A stretch of 53,470 nt of DNA from Spirochaetales bacterium (GTDB lineage Bacteria; Spirochaetota; Spirochaetia; DSM-27196; Alkalispirochaetaceae): positions 1 to 53,470 of the forward strand of contig JANQHT010000022.1 of NCBI GenBank assembly GCA_028282545.1, read 5' to 3'. The notes under the pieces were generated by a model. The model searched no databases and was not told the DNA's origin. It was given only the letters and a program-made list of their open reading frames with translations. A program made the position numbers and the translations under genes. Positions within the stretch are counted from its first letter, which is position 1, and each line of letters starts with the position of its first letter. Below are positions 33,354 to 41,965 of the stretch, in pieces.

Positions 33354-35432
33354 CTATTCCGACTCTTCTGCGGCAGCCGCGGCTGCTTTGATATCTTCCG
33401 CGACTTTGCCGGTGGCCGGGGAGTAGTGGTCGAACTCGACTTCGAAACTGCCCGTACCGGACGTTATCGAGCGCAAGTCAACGGCGTAGCGGAGGAGTTC
33501 CGCCTGGGGAACCTCCGCATCGATCTCCATGATGCCCCCGCCCAACTGGTCCTGACCCAGAACGCGGCCCCGCTTGGTGCTCAGGTCCGACAGAACGTCG
33601 CCCAAATACTGGTCTTCGATAAAAACCGAGAGTTTCATGATCGGTTCGAGCAGGACCGGCTTTGCCTTTTCCATCGCCTGCCGGAGCGCACCCCGGGCCG
33701 CGATCTTGAACGCCATTTCCGAGCTGTCCACGGCGTGCTCCTTGCCGTCGAACAGCACCACTCCCACGTCAACGACGGGGTAGCCGGCTACAACGCCCGA
33801 CTCCATCGCCTCGTGCAGTCCCTTCTCAATTCCCGGAATGTAGCCGCGTGAAACGGAGCCCCCCTTGATCTCGTTGCCGAACTCGTACTGGCGGCCTCGC
33901 TCCAGGGGGCGAATCCGAATGTGAACCTCACCAAACTGGCCGTGTCCACCAGTCTGCTTCTTGTGCCGGTACGACGTCTCTGCCGTACCGTTGATCGTCT
34001 CCCGGTACGCTACGCGGGGCGTGCGCGTCTCCACTTCGATCTTGGTCGAGGTAGTGATCTTTTTGAGAATGGTGTTGATGTGGAGTTCGCCCATCCCGGC
34101 GATTACCGTTTCCTTCGTTTCCGGGTTGAACCGAACGGTAAAGGTGCGATCCTCTTCGGCAACGCGCTGCAACTGCTCACCCAGTTTGTCCTCGTCCTTC
34201 TTACTGGCACCGCTGATTGCCAGGGAGTACACGGGCTGCGGAAGTTGCAGCGGACGGAAGTGCGCATAGGTATCGGGCGCGTGGAAGGTATCGTTCGTCT
34301 GCGCCGTGGCGACTTTGGCGAGGATGCCAAGGTCGCCTGCGACCACCTCGCTCACATCGACGAGCTTTTTGCCCACCGCCGTGTACACCTTGCCGGCTTT
34401 CTGTTTCTTCCCGTCCCGTTCGTTCACGATCTCACAGTCGCTTGTGAGCACACCGCCCATCACCTTGAGGAACGAGAGCTTTCCGGAGAACTGGTCGATG
34501 GACGTCTTGAAGTTGAGCGCGCTCAGGGGTGCGTCGGCGCCGATCGTGACCGGGATCTCTTCCTTCTCCTTGTTGACCGCTACTTCGGAGACACCCGCCG
34601 GCGACGGCGCCGCCCAGGTGAGAAAATCGAGCAGGACCTTGATGCCCGAGTTGGAGGTCGCGCTCCCGCAGAGGACGGGGACGAGTTTATTGGCCCGCAG
34701 ACCCTCCTGGATTCCCGTCCGGATCTCTTCCGGGGTGAGCGTCTCCTCCTCGAGGAACTTCATCATCAGGTCATCGTTCCCCTCCGCCGCCGCCTCAACC
34801 AGGAGAGCCCGGTACTCGTCGAACGCCGCCTTTGACGATTCGGGGATCGGGATCTCTTTTTCCGCGGTATTGGGGTCCACCGGTTCAAAGGCCGTTTCGT
34901 TGACCAGGTCAACGACACCGGCGAACTCGGCGCCCTCTCCGATCGGCATCGAGACCGGAACAAAAGTCACGTTGTACTTCGCCCGAAGATCGTCGAGGGC
35001 GCTCTGGAACGACGCCCGCTCTTCGTCCATTTTGTTGACAAAAACGATTCGCGGCATGGCGCGGTTGTCCAGGCGGCGCCACAGCTTGATCGTCTCAATC
35101 TGGACACCGGCGCGGGCGCCGACCATTACCACCGCAGACTCGGCGGCGCGAAAAGCCGCGACAACTTCGCCGACGAAATCCGATGACCCCGGCGTATCAA
35201 GGACGTTGATCTTGTGACCGTCCCACTCGATGTGGCTGAGCGACGTGTGAATGGAGATGCCGTTCTCGATCTCCTCCGGCGTATAGTCGCTCACTGTCTT
35301 GCCGGATTCTACCGTCGCGGCTGTCTGGATCGCCTTGCCGGCGACCAGGATCTGTTCCACGAAGGAGGTTTTTCCGGTTGCTCCGTGTCCTGCAACCGCG
35401 ATGTTGCGAATTTGTTCCGTGGTGAACCCCAT
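33354..35432 (-). CDS. elongation factor G-like GTPase (second EF-G paralogue)
   Basis: A 692-residue EF-G-family translational GTPase with all five domains. G1 is GHGATGKTS (15-23), G4 is NKMD, and domain IV/V features appear late (GYPVVDVGVVL, EDQYLGDVLSDLS). It is divergent: the switch I 'RGITI' reads GISI, and switch II DTPGH reads DTPGSSD at 79-85, so the catalytic His is Ser83. That suggests slow or altered GTP hydrolysis. An alanine-rich acidic tail ends the protein. Spirochaetes carry two EF-Gs with split translocation and recycling roles; which role this one has cannot be decided here, and it may be a third EF-G-like type. It lies downstream of canonical fusA on the same strand, 64 bases apart. 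Confidence 0.88.
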   Translation of the reverse strand: MGFTTEQIRNIAVAGHGATGKTSFVEQILVAGKAIQTAATVESGKTVSDYTPEEIENGISIHTSLSHIEWDGHKINVLDTPGSSDFVGEVVAAFRAAESAVVMVGARAGVQIETIKLWRRLDNRAMPRIVFVNKMDEERASFQSALDDLRAKYNVTFVPVSMPIGEGAEFAGVVDLVNETAFEPVDPNTAEKEIPIPESSKAAFDEYRALLVEAAAEGNDDLMMKFLEEETLTPEEIRTGIQEGLRANKLVPVLCGSATSNSGIKVLLDFLTWAAPSPAGVSEVAVNKEKEEIPVTIGADAPLSALNFKTSIDQFSGKLSFLKVMGGVLTSDCEIVNERDGKKQKAGKVYTAVGKKLVDVSEVVAGDLGILAKVATAQTNDTFHAPDTYAHFRPLQLPQPVYSLAISGASKKDEDKLGEQLQRVAEEDRTFTVRFNPETKETVIAGMGELHINTILKKITTSTKIEVETRTPRVAYRETINGTAETSYRHKKQTGGHGQFGEVHIRIRPLERGRQYEFGNEIKGGSVSRGYIPGIEKGLHEAMESGVVAGYPVVDVGVVLFDGKEHAVDSSEMAFKIAARGALRQAMEKAKPVLLEPIMKLSVFIEDQYLGDVLSDLSTKRGRVLGQDQLGGGIMEIDAEVPQAELLRYAVDLRSITSGTGSFEVEFDHYSPATGKVAEDIKAAAAAAEESE

Positions 35433-35496
35433 GGACGCTCCTTCCTTGTATTTTGAGAATATTGGCCCTCCATTCTTCTTTCAGAGTGGGGGCTTG

Positions 35497-37536
35497 TCAA
35501 GCAATTACTGAGTCCGCCATCGCCTCGAAGTGGGAGAATTCCATCGCGTACGTTCCGCGCCCCTGCGTAGCCGAACGGAGCGCGGTCGAGTAACCAAACA
35601 TCTTCTTCAGGGGCGCCTGGGCGCGGATATGTTCCGCCGTGGTGCGCGACTCCACTTCCTGGACAACGCCGCCGCGTGCCGTGATCCCGTTGATCACTTC
35701 GCCCATAAAATCCTTGGGCGTGATCACGTCGATCTTCATGACCGGCTCCAGGAGTACCGGGGCCGCCGATTGGCAGGCGTTGTCGAATCCGAGCGATCCC
35801 GCCGCTTCAAAGGCGAACTCCGTGGAGGTAGCGTCGGAGAAGACAGCGTCCACCAGTTCAACCCCGACGCCGATCGTAGGATAGCCGAGTCGGATTCCCG
35901 ACGAGAACGACGCCGTCACGCCGCGCTCCACCGCTTCACCGGCCCATTCGGGCAACGTCCCCGTGGTGAGGGAGTTCCGAAAGGTGTTGGGTTCTCCCCG
36001 TTCCAGGGGAAAGACGCGCAGGGTGATATCCGCGGTGTTTTCCTTGCCTCCCAAGGTCCGGTGAAAGTGTTCGCGGTGGGTATACTCGGCGGTCACCGAT
36101 TCCCGGTACGAGACCTGCGGGTTTCCGACCTTGGCCCGCACTGAAAAATCGTCGATCATTCGCGTGACAAGCACGTCCAGGTGCAGTTCTCCCATACCCG
36201 AAATGATCAATTCCCCCGTATCGGCGTCTTCCTTCCACAGGAAGGTCGGGTCCTCCCGCGAGAGAATCCCCAACACCTCCTGGAGACGCTCCCGTTCCGA
36301 CAGCGTGTGCGGTTCGATCGCCACGGAAATCACCGGTTCCGGGAAGTGCATGCGCTCCAGTACGACCGGTTGCCCTTCGCTGCCCACGGTGTCGCCCGTC
36401 TGGGCGAGCTTAAACCCGACGATGACCCCGATGTCTCCCGCAACGATCTTGTCGGTCTGTTCCGTCCGGTTCGCGTGAACGCGGAGGAGCCTGTTCACCC
36501 GCTCCCGTTTCCGTTGGTTGTGGTTAAAAACAGCGGTGCCCGATTTGATTGACCCCGCGTATACTCTGACAAAGCTGTAGCTGCCCGCCTCGCGATCCGC
36601 CTGGATCTTGAAGACCATTGCCAGCGCTGGAGAATCGACATCGCGAGGAATGGAAACGGGAGTCTCCTTTTTCGGATTCATGCCCTCAACGGGCGGCAGT
36701 TCGTCGGGGGAGGGAAGGTAGTCGATCACCGCGTCGAGCAGGGGGTGGACGCCGATGTTTTTGAGGCTTGCTCCGACGAGCACGGGGAGCAGTGTTTGGG
36801 CGAGTGTCTGCTCTCTGACGATCGTTTTGATAAGATCCAGGGGCGGCTCGTTCTCTTCGAGCAAAATCTCCGTGAGCGCGTCCGAGTACGTCGATAGGGC
36901 GTCCATGAGGCGCTCCCGCCACTCCGCTGCAAGCGGCTGCAACTCTTCCCGAATCGGACCACGAACGATTTCAGAGCCGAGTGAATCGCGGTCCCAGTGG
37001 ACCTCCTCCATCGTCAAAAGGTCTATCGTCCCCTCGAACTCGTTCTCCGTCCCGATAGGAAGCGCCAGGGCGACCGGCTCGGCACCCAACTTCTCGTGGA
37101 TCTCGTCCAGGACGGCGTAGAAGTCGGCTCCGATGCGGTCCATCTTGTTCACGTAGGCAATTCGCGGTACGGAGTATGAGTCCGCCTGGCGCCAGACCGT
37201 CTCGGACTGCGGCTCCACGCCGCCTACGGCACAGAATATGGCAATTGCGCCGTCCAGAACGCGCAGGGAGCGCTCAACTTCCGCGGTGAAATCCACGTGG
37301 CCCGGTGTATCGATGATGTTTATCTGGTGGTCGTGCCAGTAGGTCGTTGTGGCGGCAGAGGTTATGGTTATTCCGCGATTCTGTTCCTGGACCATCCAGT
37401 CCATGGTCGCCGCGCCGTCGTCCACTTCACCGATACGGTGGCTCTTGCCGGTGTAATAGAGAATGCGTTCCGTGGTGGTCGTCTTGCCGGCATCGATGTG
37501 TGCCATGATACCGATGTTGCGAATCTTCCTTCCCAT
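35497..37536 (-). CDS. fusA: elongation factor G
   Basis: A 679-residue canonical EF-G, which drives ribosomal translocation and, with RRF, recycling. G1 is [12 protein letters not shown], switch [12 protein letters not shown], switch [10 protein letters not shown] with the catalytic His, G4 [10 protein letters not shown]. Domain IV begins after about residue 480 and the C-terminal domain V has the [13 protein letters not shown] end. The ATG is 95 bases from the plus-strand tRNA-Val. The EF-G-like paralogue follows 64 bases downstream. This gene pair is away from rpsL/rpsG/tuf in the visible window, unlike the str operon of many bacteria. Confidence 0.94.
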   Translation of the reverse strand: MGRKIRNIGIMAHIDAGKTTTTERILYYTGKSHRIGEVDDGAATMDWMVQEQNRGITITSAATTTYWHDHQINIIDTPGHVDFTAEVERSLRVLDGAIAIFCAVGGVEPQSETVWRQADSYSVPRIAYVNKMDRIGADFYAVLDEIHEKLGAEPVALALPIGTENEFEGTIDLLTMEEVHWDRDSLGSEIVRGPIREELQPLAAEWRERLMDALSTYSDALTEILLEENEPPLDLIKTIVREQTLAQTLLPVLVGASLKNIGVHPLLDAVIDYLPSPDELPPVEGMNPKKETPVSIPRDVDSPALAMVFKIQADREAGSYSFVRVYAGSIKSGTAVFNHNQRKRERVNRLLRVHANRTEQTDKIVAGDIGVIVGFKLAQTGDTVGSEGQPVVLERMHFPEPVISVAIEPHTLSERERLQEVLGILSREDPTFLWKEDADTGELIISGMGELHLDVLVTRMIDDFSVRAKVGNPQVSYRESVTAEYTHREHFHRTLGGKENTADITLRVFPLERGEPNTFRNSLTTGTLPEWAGEAVERGVTASFSSGIRLGYPTIGVGVELVDAVFSDATSTEFAFEAAGSLGFDNACQSAAPVLLEPVMKIDVITPKDFMGEVINGITARGGVVQEVESRTTAEHIRAQAPLKKMFGYSTALRSATQGRGTYAMEFSHFEAMADSVIA

Positions 37537-37582
37537 CGAGGGGCGATCTTAGCACGGCCGCATCGCAATGTCACAGGCCGTA

Positions 37583-37611
37583 TTGACACCGCGTGTCCCA
37601 CGTGGTAGTTT
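37583..37611 (+). promoter_or_regulatory. promoter of tRNA-Val and following genes
   Basis: TTGACA (37583-37588), a 17-base spacer and TAGTTT (37606-37611) form a strong sigma-70 promoter. The -10 ends 20 bases before the tRNA, a normal leader length for a tRNA gene. It may also drive the genes after the tRNA. Confidence 0.7.
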
Positions 37612-37631
37612 CCGCGGCGGTCGCTAGATTC

Positions 37632-37704
37632 GGGCGAATAGCTCAGTTGGGAGAGCGCCTGCCTTACAAGCAGGATGTCGGGGGTTCAAGTCCCTCTTCG
37701 CCCA
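37632..37704 (+). tRNA. tRNA-Val (TAC)
   Basis: A 73-base cloverleaf with acceptor GGGCGAA/TTCGCCC, D stem GCTC/GAGC, anticodon stem CCTGC/GCAGG around CTTACAA (anticodon TAC) and T arm GGGGG-TTCAAGT-CCCTC. Discriminator A, no encoded CCA. The glycerophosphodiesterase frame begins at the very next base. Confidence 0.96.
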
Positions 37705-38439
37705 TTGGTACAGATTTTTGCCCATCGGGGCGACAGCGCACACTTCCTTGAAAACTCGATGCACGCCTTTTCCGCCGCGGCCCCGATCGCGGACGTCCTG
37801 GAAACGGACGTGAGGTTCACGGCGGACCGGCAAATCGTCCTCTTTCACGACCGGACCGTAGATCGTACCGCCCTGGACGCAACCGGCCCCGTTTCGAGCT
37901 ACACCTTGGCCGAACTCCAGGCGTTGTCGTACCGCAAGAGTGGAGTCCCGGCGTCGTTGGAAGAACTCCTCGTCCAACACCCCGAGGCGGCGATTAACAT
38001 CGACCTCAAGGAGGCGTCCGCGAGCCTTGTCGTGGCGCTTGGCGAGCAGATCCGTGCCTTTGGAGGCGAGGACCGTGTCGTGGTGGGAAGCTTCCACCCG
38101 GCGGCGCTCGCCGAGTTCCGCCGGCGATTCCCGACCGTACGAACGTCGCTCCACCCAGGGGAGGTGAAATCGCTCCTGATCGCCGCCTGGACCTTCCGCT
38201 CCTATCAGAACAAAGGCGGCGGCGCCTGTGCCCAGATTCCCGTTTCTCATCGCTGGATTCCGGTAACAACGCGGCGCTTGGTACGGACCGCCCATGCGGC
38301 CCACCTCGAGGTTCACACGTGGACGGTAAACGACGAGTCCGCTCTGCGATGGTGCCTTCGATGCGGCGTTGACGCCGTAATGAGCGACGACCCCGCCTGG
38401 GCGCGCGCCGCGGTTGACCGCCTGTCGCTCTCGCAATAG
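37705..38439 (+). CDS. glycerophosphodiester phosphodiesterase family protein
   Basis: A TIM-barrel GDPD-family enzyme of about 244 residues (family 230-300). Landmarks: IFAHRGDSAHFLENSMHAF with catalytic His and Arg, the metal-binding ETDVRFTADRQIVLFHD with Glu/Asp and catalytic His, and HTWTVND near the C-terminus. It hydrolyses glycerophosphodiesters to glycerol-3-phosphate and alcohol; cytosolic, as there is no signal peptide. TTG at 37705 is the first start that does not overlap tRNA-Val; an earlier in-frame start at 37675 lies inside the tRNA. The ribosome-binding site is unclear, as it would sit in the tRNA 3' arm. SixA-like gene follows after nine bases. Confidence 0.85.
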   Translation: MVQIFAHRGDSAHFLENSMHAFSAAAPIADVLETDVRFTADRQIVLFHDRTVDRTALDATGPVSSYTLAELQALSYRKSGVPASLEELLVQHPEAAINIDLKEASASLVVALGEQIRAFGGEDRVVVGSFHPAALAEFRRRFPTVRTSLHPGEVKSLLIAAWTFRSYQNKGGGACAQIPVSHRWIPVTTRRLVRTAHAAHLEVHTWTVNDESALRWCLRCGVDAVMSDDPAWARAAVDRLSLSQ

Positions 38440-38448
38440 CCTTGGTTC

Positions 38449-38925
38449 ATGAAACGCCTCCTACTGATCCGCCACGGAAAGACGGAACCGGCGGCTGAAT
38501 CGGGCAACGACTTTGACCGGAAACTCGCACCGCGGGGATACCGGGACGGCAAACTCATGGTGGAGCACCTCTTTTCCCGGATCGATCGGCCCGATCGCCT
38601 CGTCGTAAGTACAGCCAGGAGGGCGGCGCAAACGGGGGAGATCATCGCTACCGCCCTGGGCGAGGGAGTCGTTTGTGTGCACAGTGACGCCCTCTACCTG
38701 GCCGATCCTGGAACGATCTGGGACGTTGCCGTCGCCAACTTCGAGGAGGGCGACTCGGTCTGGCTGGTGGGTCACAACCCCGGCATGCACGAGGCGGTGG
38801 CGCTTTTCACCGGGGGGTGGGTAGACTCGCTTCCGACCTTTGGCGTCGTCACCATCGATTTCGAGGAACTACTGCCGAAACGGGGACGCCTCACGGGGCA
38901 TTACCGGCCCGGCACCTATCGGTAA
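38449..38925 (+). CDS. SixA-like histidine phosphatase
   Basis: A 158-residue protein of the histidine phosphatase (RHG) superfamily, SixA-like in size. The phosphoacceptor motif is LLIRHGKTEP at residues 4-13, followed by GYRDGKLM; the second catalytic His lies in WLVGHNPGMHEA. SixA removes phosphate from His-phosphotransfer domains in two-component or PTS systems. It ends two bases before the methyltransferase start, and looks co-transcribed with its neighbours. Confidence 0.88.
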   Translation: MKRLLLIRHGKTEPAAESGNDFDRKLAPRGYRDGKLMVEHLFSRIDRPDRLVVSTARRAAQTGEIIATALGEGVVCVHSDALYLADPGTIWDVAVANFEEGDSVWLVGHNPGMHEAVALFTGGWVDSLPTFGVVTIDFEELLPKRGRLTGHYRPGTYR

Positions 38926-38926
38926 C

Positions 38927-39643
38927 ATGGATATCTGCTTTGTCCTATCGCAAACGCAGCGCGCGGAAAACGCCGGCGCCGCGGCGCGGGCTATCAAAAC
39001 GATGGGGTTTTCCGATCTGCGCCTGGTGAATCCCGGGCCGTTTGATCCCGCCAAGGCGCGGGTCGTGGCTCACGGTTCCTCCGACGTCCTCGAACGGGCG
39101 GGACGGTACGCCTCCCTCGGGGACGCCCTAAACGACTGCGACCTTGTGATAGGAACCACGGCGCGGCGGCGCGGGAACCGAGCGGAGTACCATCCGTCAC
39201 GAGAACTCAGAACGTACCTCGCCGAACGACGGGAACTCATTCACCGCTGCGCCCTACTGTTCGGGAACGAGGAGAGCGGCCTGAGTAACGAGGACCTCCG
39301 CTTGGTCCAGGTGGTATCGACCGTCGATCTGCGTGCCGCCCACCCATCGCTCAACTTGGCACAGGCGATCATGATTTTCGCCTACGAATTATCGCCGCTG
39401 GTCCTCGAAGTTCGGCGCAAAGAACCCCGTGAGCCGGACGGGAAATCACTACGCGCGCTCCATGGAAAGGTCGAGGAACTGCTCGGCGCGTTGGACCTCC
39501 AAGGGGAAGCGCTGGGCCATCGAATCTTGGAACGCGTCGCCCTGGCGGGTACGGACGACGTCCCCCTGATGCATTCGCTGGTGAATCGAATCAAACGGCG
39601 GCTTGCCACAGGGGATCGCGCTTCGGGTGCGACCAAATCGTGA
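38927..39643 (+). CDS. SpoU/TrmJ-family tRNA/rRNA 2'-O-methyltransferase
   Basis: A 238-residue SPOUT-class methyltransferase of the TrmJ/LasT group, which transfers methyl from SAM to ribose 2'-OH (position 32 in TrmJ). Motif 1 is RAENAGAAARAIKTMGF near residue 14, motif 2 is LLFGNEESGLSNEDL around 117, and motif 3 is LNLAQAIMIFAYEL near 144. All three form the trefoil knot. ATG 38927 is used: the longer reading in the same frame overlaps the SixA gene. The 3' end overlaps the convergent pseudouridine synthase by 53 bases, which is unusual but both frames are long and well supported. Confidence 0.88.
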   Translation: MDICFVLSQTQRAENAGAAARAIKTMGFSDLRLVNPGPFDPAKARVVAHGSSDVLERAGRYASLGDALNDCDLVIGTTARRRGNRAEYHPSRELRTYLAERRELIHRCALLFGNEESGLSNEDLRLVQVVSTVDLRAAHPSLNLAQAIMIFAYELSPLVLEVRRKEPREPDGKSLRALHGKVEELLGALDLQGEALGHRILERVALAGTDDVPLMHSLVNRIKRRLATGDRASGATKS

Positions 39644-40205
39644 TCCGTCGTCCGTCGCCGGGATGGAGAAACGCCACCTGCAAAGAGTGGAGGTATATTC
39701 CGCCGCCGCGCCTACTTCGTCTGGCGCCGTACTTCAGATCTCCGACGACCGGGATGCCGCGGATCGAACACTGGAGGCGGATCTGGTGGCGCCGGCCCGT
39801 TTCAAGCGTAAACGTCCAGACGTCGTAGCGGTCGGTCCGGCCGGCCCGCTGCGATATAAGACGCGCCACCATACCGTCGTTCCCGTGGGCCTGTTCGCCC
39901 CGGTTGGAACGGCGGTTGAAAACCACACGATCCTCCCAGAGGCCCTCCGGGACCGAGTCGTCTCGCCGGCACACGGCGATGTAGCGACGCGTGAAGGTGC
40001 CCTGGGACAACTGTCGATTCATGTTGGCGGTACTGCTGCGATGCAAGGCGACCGCGAGCGCCCCCGATACCGGTTGGTCCAGGCGGTGTACCGGTCTCAC
40101 TTCCGCACCGATCATCCGACGCAACGATTCCAGCGTCTCTTCGGTGGAAACTCCGAGTTGCTTGCCCACCACCAGAACGGCGCTGTCGCGATAGAGCAGG
40201 TCCAT
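39591..40205 (-). CDS. RluA-family RNA pseudouridine synthase
   Basis: A 204-residue pseudouridine synthase of the RluA type (short form, no S4 domain). The catalytic motif is PVHRLDQPVSGAL, where the Asp attacks the uridine; TGRRHQIRLQCSIRGIPVVGD is the second signature and a Y...S.QV strand ends the domain. It converts a uridine in rRNA or tRNA to pseudouridine. ATG 40205 gives a normal N-terminus (MDLLYRDSAVLVVGK); upstream in-frame Mets overlap the divergent phosphoesterase. The C-terminal end overlaps the convergent SpoU-type gene by 53 bases. Exact RNA target cannot be told. Confidence 0.88.
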   Translation of the reverse strand: MDLLYRDSAVLVVGKQLGVSTEETLESLRRMIGAEVRPVHRLDQPVSGALAVALHRSSTANMNRQLSQGTFTRRYIAVCRRDDSVPEGLWEDRVVFNRRSNRGEQAHGNDGMVARLISQRAGRTDRYDVWTFTLETGRRHQIRLQCSIRGIPVVGDLKYGARRSRRGGGIYLHSLQVAFLHPGDGRRITIWSHPKRDPLWQAAV

Positions 40206-40227
40206 GGAGACGCAGTATACTACGACC

Positions 40228-40959
40228 ATGGCGCGCGTGGCCCACATCGCGGATCTGCACCTCAGCGTAGATGAACCGATTGCGCACGGCATCGACCTCT
40301 GGGCGCACTTCGAAAGCGTGCTCGCGTCGATCGCGGACGAAGGTGTCGAACTGGTGATTGTCGGCGGCGACCTCGCCCTGAACGAAGGTGATCCGAAAAC
40401 GTACCGGCGGATCGCAGAACGCCTCGATGCGTTCCCGGCGGACGTACTCGTTCAACCGGGCAACCACGATCGACCGGAGCTATTTGCAGAGGCCTTTGGT
40501 CGGCGGTACCGATGGACCGGAGAACCGCTGGATCGCGTGGTCACCTGGCGCGGTTTCACCTTTGTTCTCCTCGACAGCTCCTCCGGGAGCGTTTCGGAGG
40601 AGCAGTTGTGGTGGCTCGAAAGCGTGTGGCGCACTACCCATCCCGTGGCGATATTCGTGCATCACCCCGTGATCGCCGGCATATGCCGCTACATGGAGAT
40701 CAACTACGAACTCCGGGAGCGCGATCGCGTCTATCGACGGATCGCGGCGCTGGCCGATTTGATTCACGTCTTCTCAGGCCACTACCACATCGCATACGAC
40801 GGGCTCCACAATCCGGTCCTACAGCACGTGACCCCGGCGGTGTTCTATCAGCTCGATCCGGATACCCCGGATTTCGCCGTCGCTTCCGACAGGGCCGGAT
40901 ACCGGATCATCGACCTCTCGCCGGAGGGGATCTCCACCGTCGTGGGTTTTGCGGGGTAG
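40228..40959 (+). CDS. metallophosphoesterase (CpdA/calcineurin-like)
   Basis: A 243-residue calcineurin-like phosphoesterase. The dinuclear metal-site motifs are all visible: DLHLS (D-x-H), GGDLALNEGD (GD), QPGNHDRPE (GNHD), VHHPVI and FSGHYHIAYDG (GHxH). This order and length fit the CpdA/Icc-like 3',5'-cyclic nucleotide phosphodiesterase group, though family members also act on other phosphoesters. ATG 40228 is chosen over an earlier in-frame Met because it begins right at the DLH strand (MARVAHIADLH). It is divergent from the pseudouridine synthase by 22 bases and is followed by a J-domain protein gene. Confidence 0.85.
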   Translation: MARVAHIADLHLSVDEPIAHGIDLWAHFESVLASIADEGVELVIVGGDLALNEGDPKTYRRIAERLDAFPADVLVQPGNHDRPELFAEAFGRRYRWTGEPLDRVVTWRGFTFVLLDSSSGSVSEEQLWWLESVWRTTHPVAIFVHHPVIAGICRYMEINYELRERDRVYRRIAALADLIHVFSGHYHIAYDGLHNPVLQHVTPAVFYQLDPDTPDFAVASDRAGYRIIDLSPEGISTVVGFAG

Positions 40960-40977
40960 TGGGAAGCGGCAGACCCC

Positions 40978-41703
40978 GTGACAGGCGTGAAGAGTATCAA
41001 GGATATCGTCGAGCGCCTCGGAGCGCGTACCGACGTTTCGGACGCCGAGATCAACCGACTCTACCGCGCGCTGGTGAAGCGGACCCATCCGGACGTACCG
41101 GGTGGGGATGAAGAGGCCTTCCGATTCCTGACTGAAGCCTTTACCGAGCTGCGTTCCCGTGTATCAATTCACCGTCACAAGGAGCGCCTCTTTGCGGGAC
41201 TGGATCCCCACCAAATTTCAGAAGAGATGGGGTGGGGCCGGAACGAGAATCCCCGTTCAAACCTGTTCATTTGCCTGGAGCGATTTTTCTCGCTCGGCCT
41301 CCATCGACAACGGGTCCGCTCCCGCGAAACCGTACGAAAACGGGCGGACCTGGTGATCCGTTCCGTCCTCTACTGGTCCTACGAGCACGACCGAACGTTT
41401 GTGGATCTCTTTTCGTCGTTCCTCCGCCAGCAGGGTAACTTCGCCATCACGGACCGCCTGGCGAAGCGCTACTTCCTGGTCCGCCGTATCGCACTGCGCG
41501 GTGTCGTGTGGTTTCTCCGGTACCAGGAGTCCGGTCGCGCCGGAGCCGCCCGCATAGCCCGGGACCACCTATCGTACGCCCGGCAGATCGGCGTAGTTGC
41601 GCGGCAGGATGACTTCGCGGTCTTGGATGCGTTTTCCGCGTGGTTCTCCCGGGAACTGGAAGCGCCCCCGGAGGCGTACGGCGCCAAACAATTCTCAATG
41701 TAG
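40978..41703 (+). CDS. N-terminal J-domain protein of unknown function
   Basis: A 241-residue protein whose first about 65 residues form a degenerate J domain: helix II YRALVKRT, then the HPD motif at residues 38-40 (HPDVPGGDEEAF), which is needed to stimulate DnaK ATPase. Helix I is shorter than in DnaJ. The remaining 170 residues are basic and helical (RQRVRSRETVRKRADLVIRSVLYW; DRLAKRYFLVRRIALR) with no zinc fingers or known domain visible. Possibly a dedicated co-chaperone for a specific partner. It starts with GTG and follows the phosphoesterase by 18 bases. A hairpin repeat comes after it. Confidence 0.75.
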   Translation: MTGVKSIKDIVERLGARTDVSDAEINRLYRALVKRTHPDVPGGDEEAFRFLTEAFTELRSRVSIHRHKERLFAGLDPHQISEEMGWGRNENPRSNLFICLERFFSLGLHRQRVRSRETVRKRADLVIRSVLYWSYEHDRTFVDLFSSFLRQQGNFAITDRLAKRYFLVRRIALRGVVWFLRYQESGRAGAARIARDHLSYARQIGVVARQDDFAVLDAFSAWFSRELEAPPEAYGAKQFSM

Positions 41704-41740
41704 ACGGAGGGCGACGAGCCTCTGTCTCTGTCAAAGGACA

Positions 41741-41900
41741 GGCAGTTCCCATGTTGGAGATCGCATGGCCGATTAGGAAATGAATATCACCAGCCGCGCC
41801 CGGAAAGAAGAACACAACGCGTCTCTGCAGCGCAGCGAAGCCCAGCGTTTTGTTCTTCGAACCGTGCCAAGGTCATGCGATCTCCAACATGGGAACTGCC
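41741..41900. repeat. intergenic hairpin element, copy 2 (with 30-bp outer inverted repeat)
   Basis: Outer arms 41741-41770 and 41871-41900 are inverted repeats matching at 29 of 30 bases. Inside, GAAGAACACAACGC (41807-41820) pairs with GCGTTTTGTTCTTC (41845-41858) around a 24-base loop that is the near-exact reverse complement of copy 1's loop. No ORF is supported within it. It lies between the J-domain gene and the HD gene, the 262-base gap holding nothing else that I can identify. Confidence 0.85.
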
Positions 41901-41965
41901 GTACGGTGCCCACCGCGCTTCACTCTGGCCATAAAATCCGCTATGCTCCCGCGTACGGAGAAAGG

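Noticed and set aside
39591..39643. Treating one of the overlapping convergent genes as false
   Set aside because: Both the SpoU-type methyltransferase and the pseudouridine synthase carry full family motifs; a 53-base tail overlap is unusual but acceptable.
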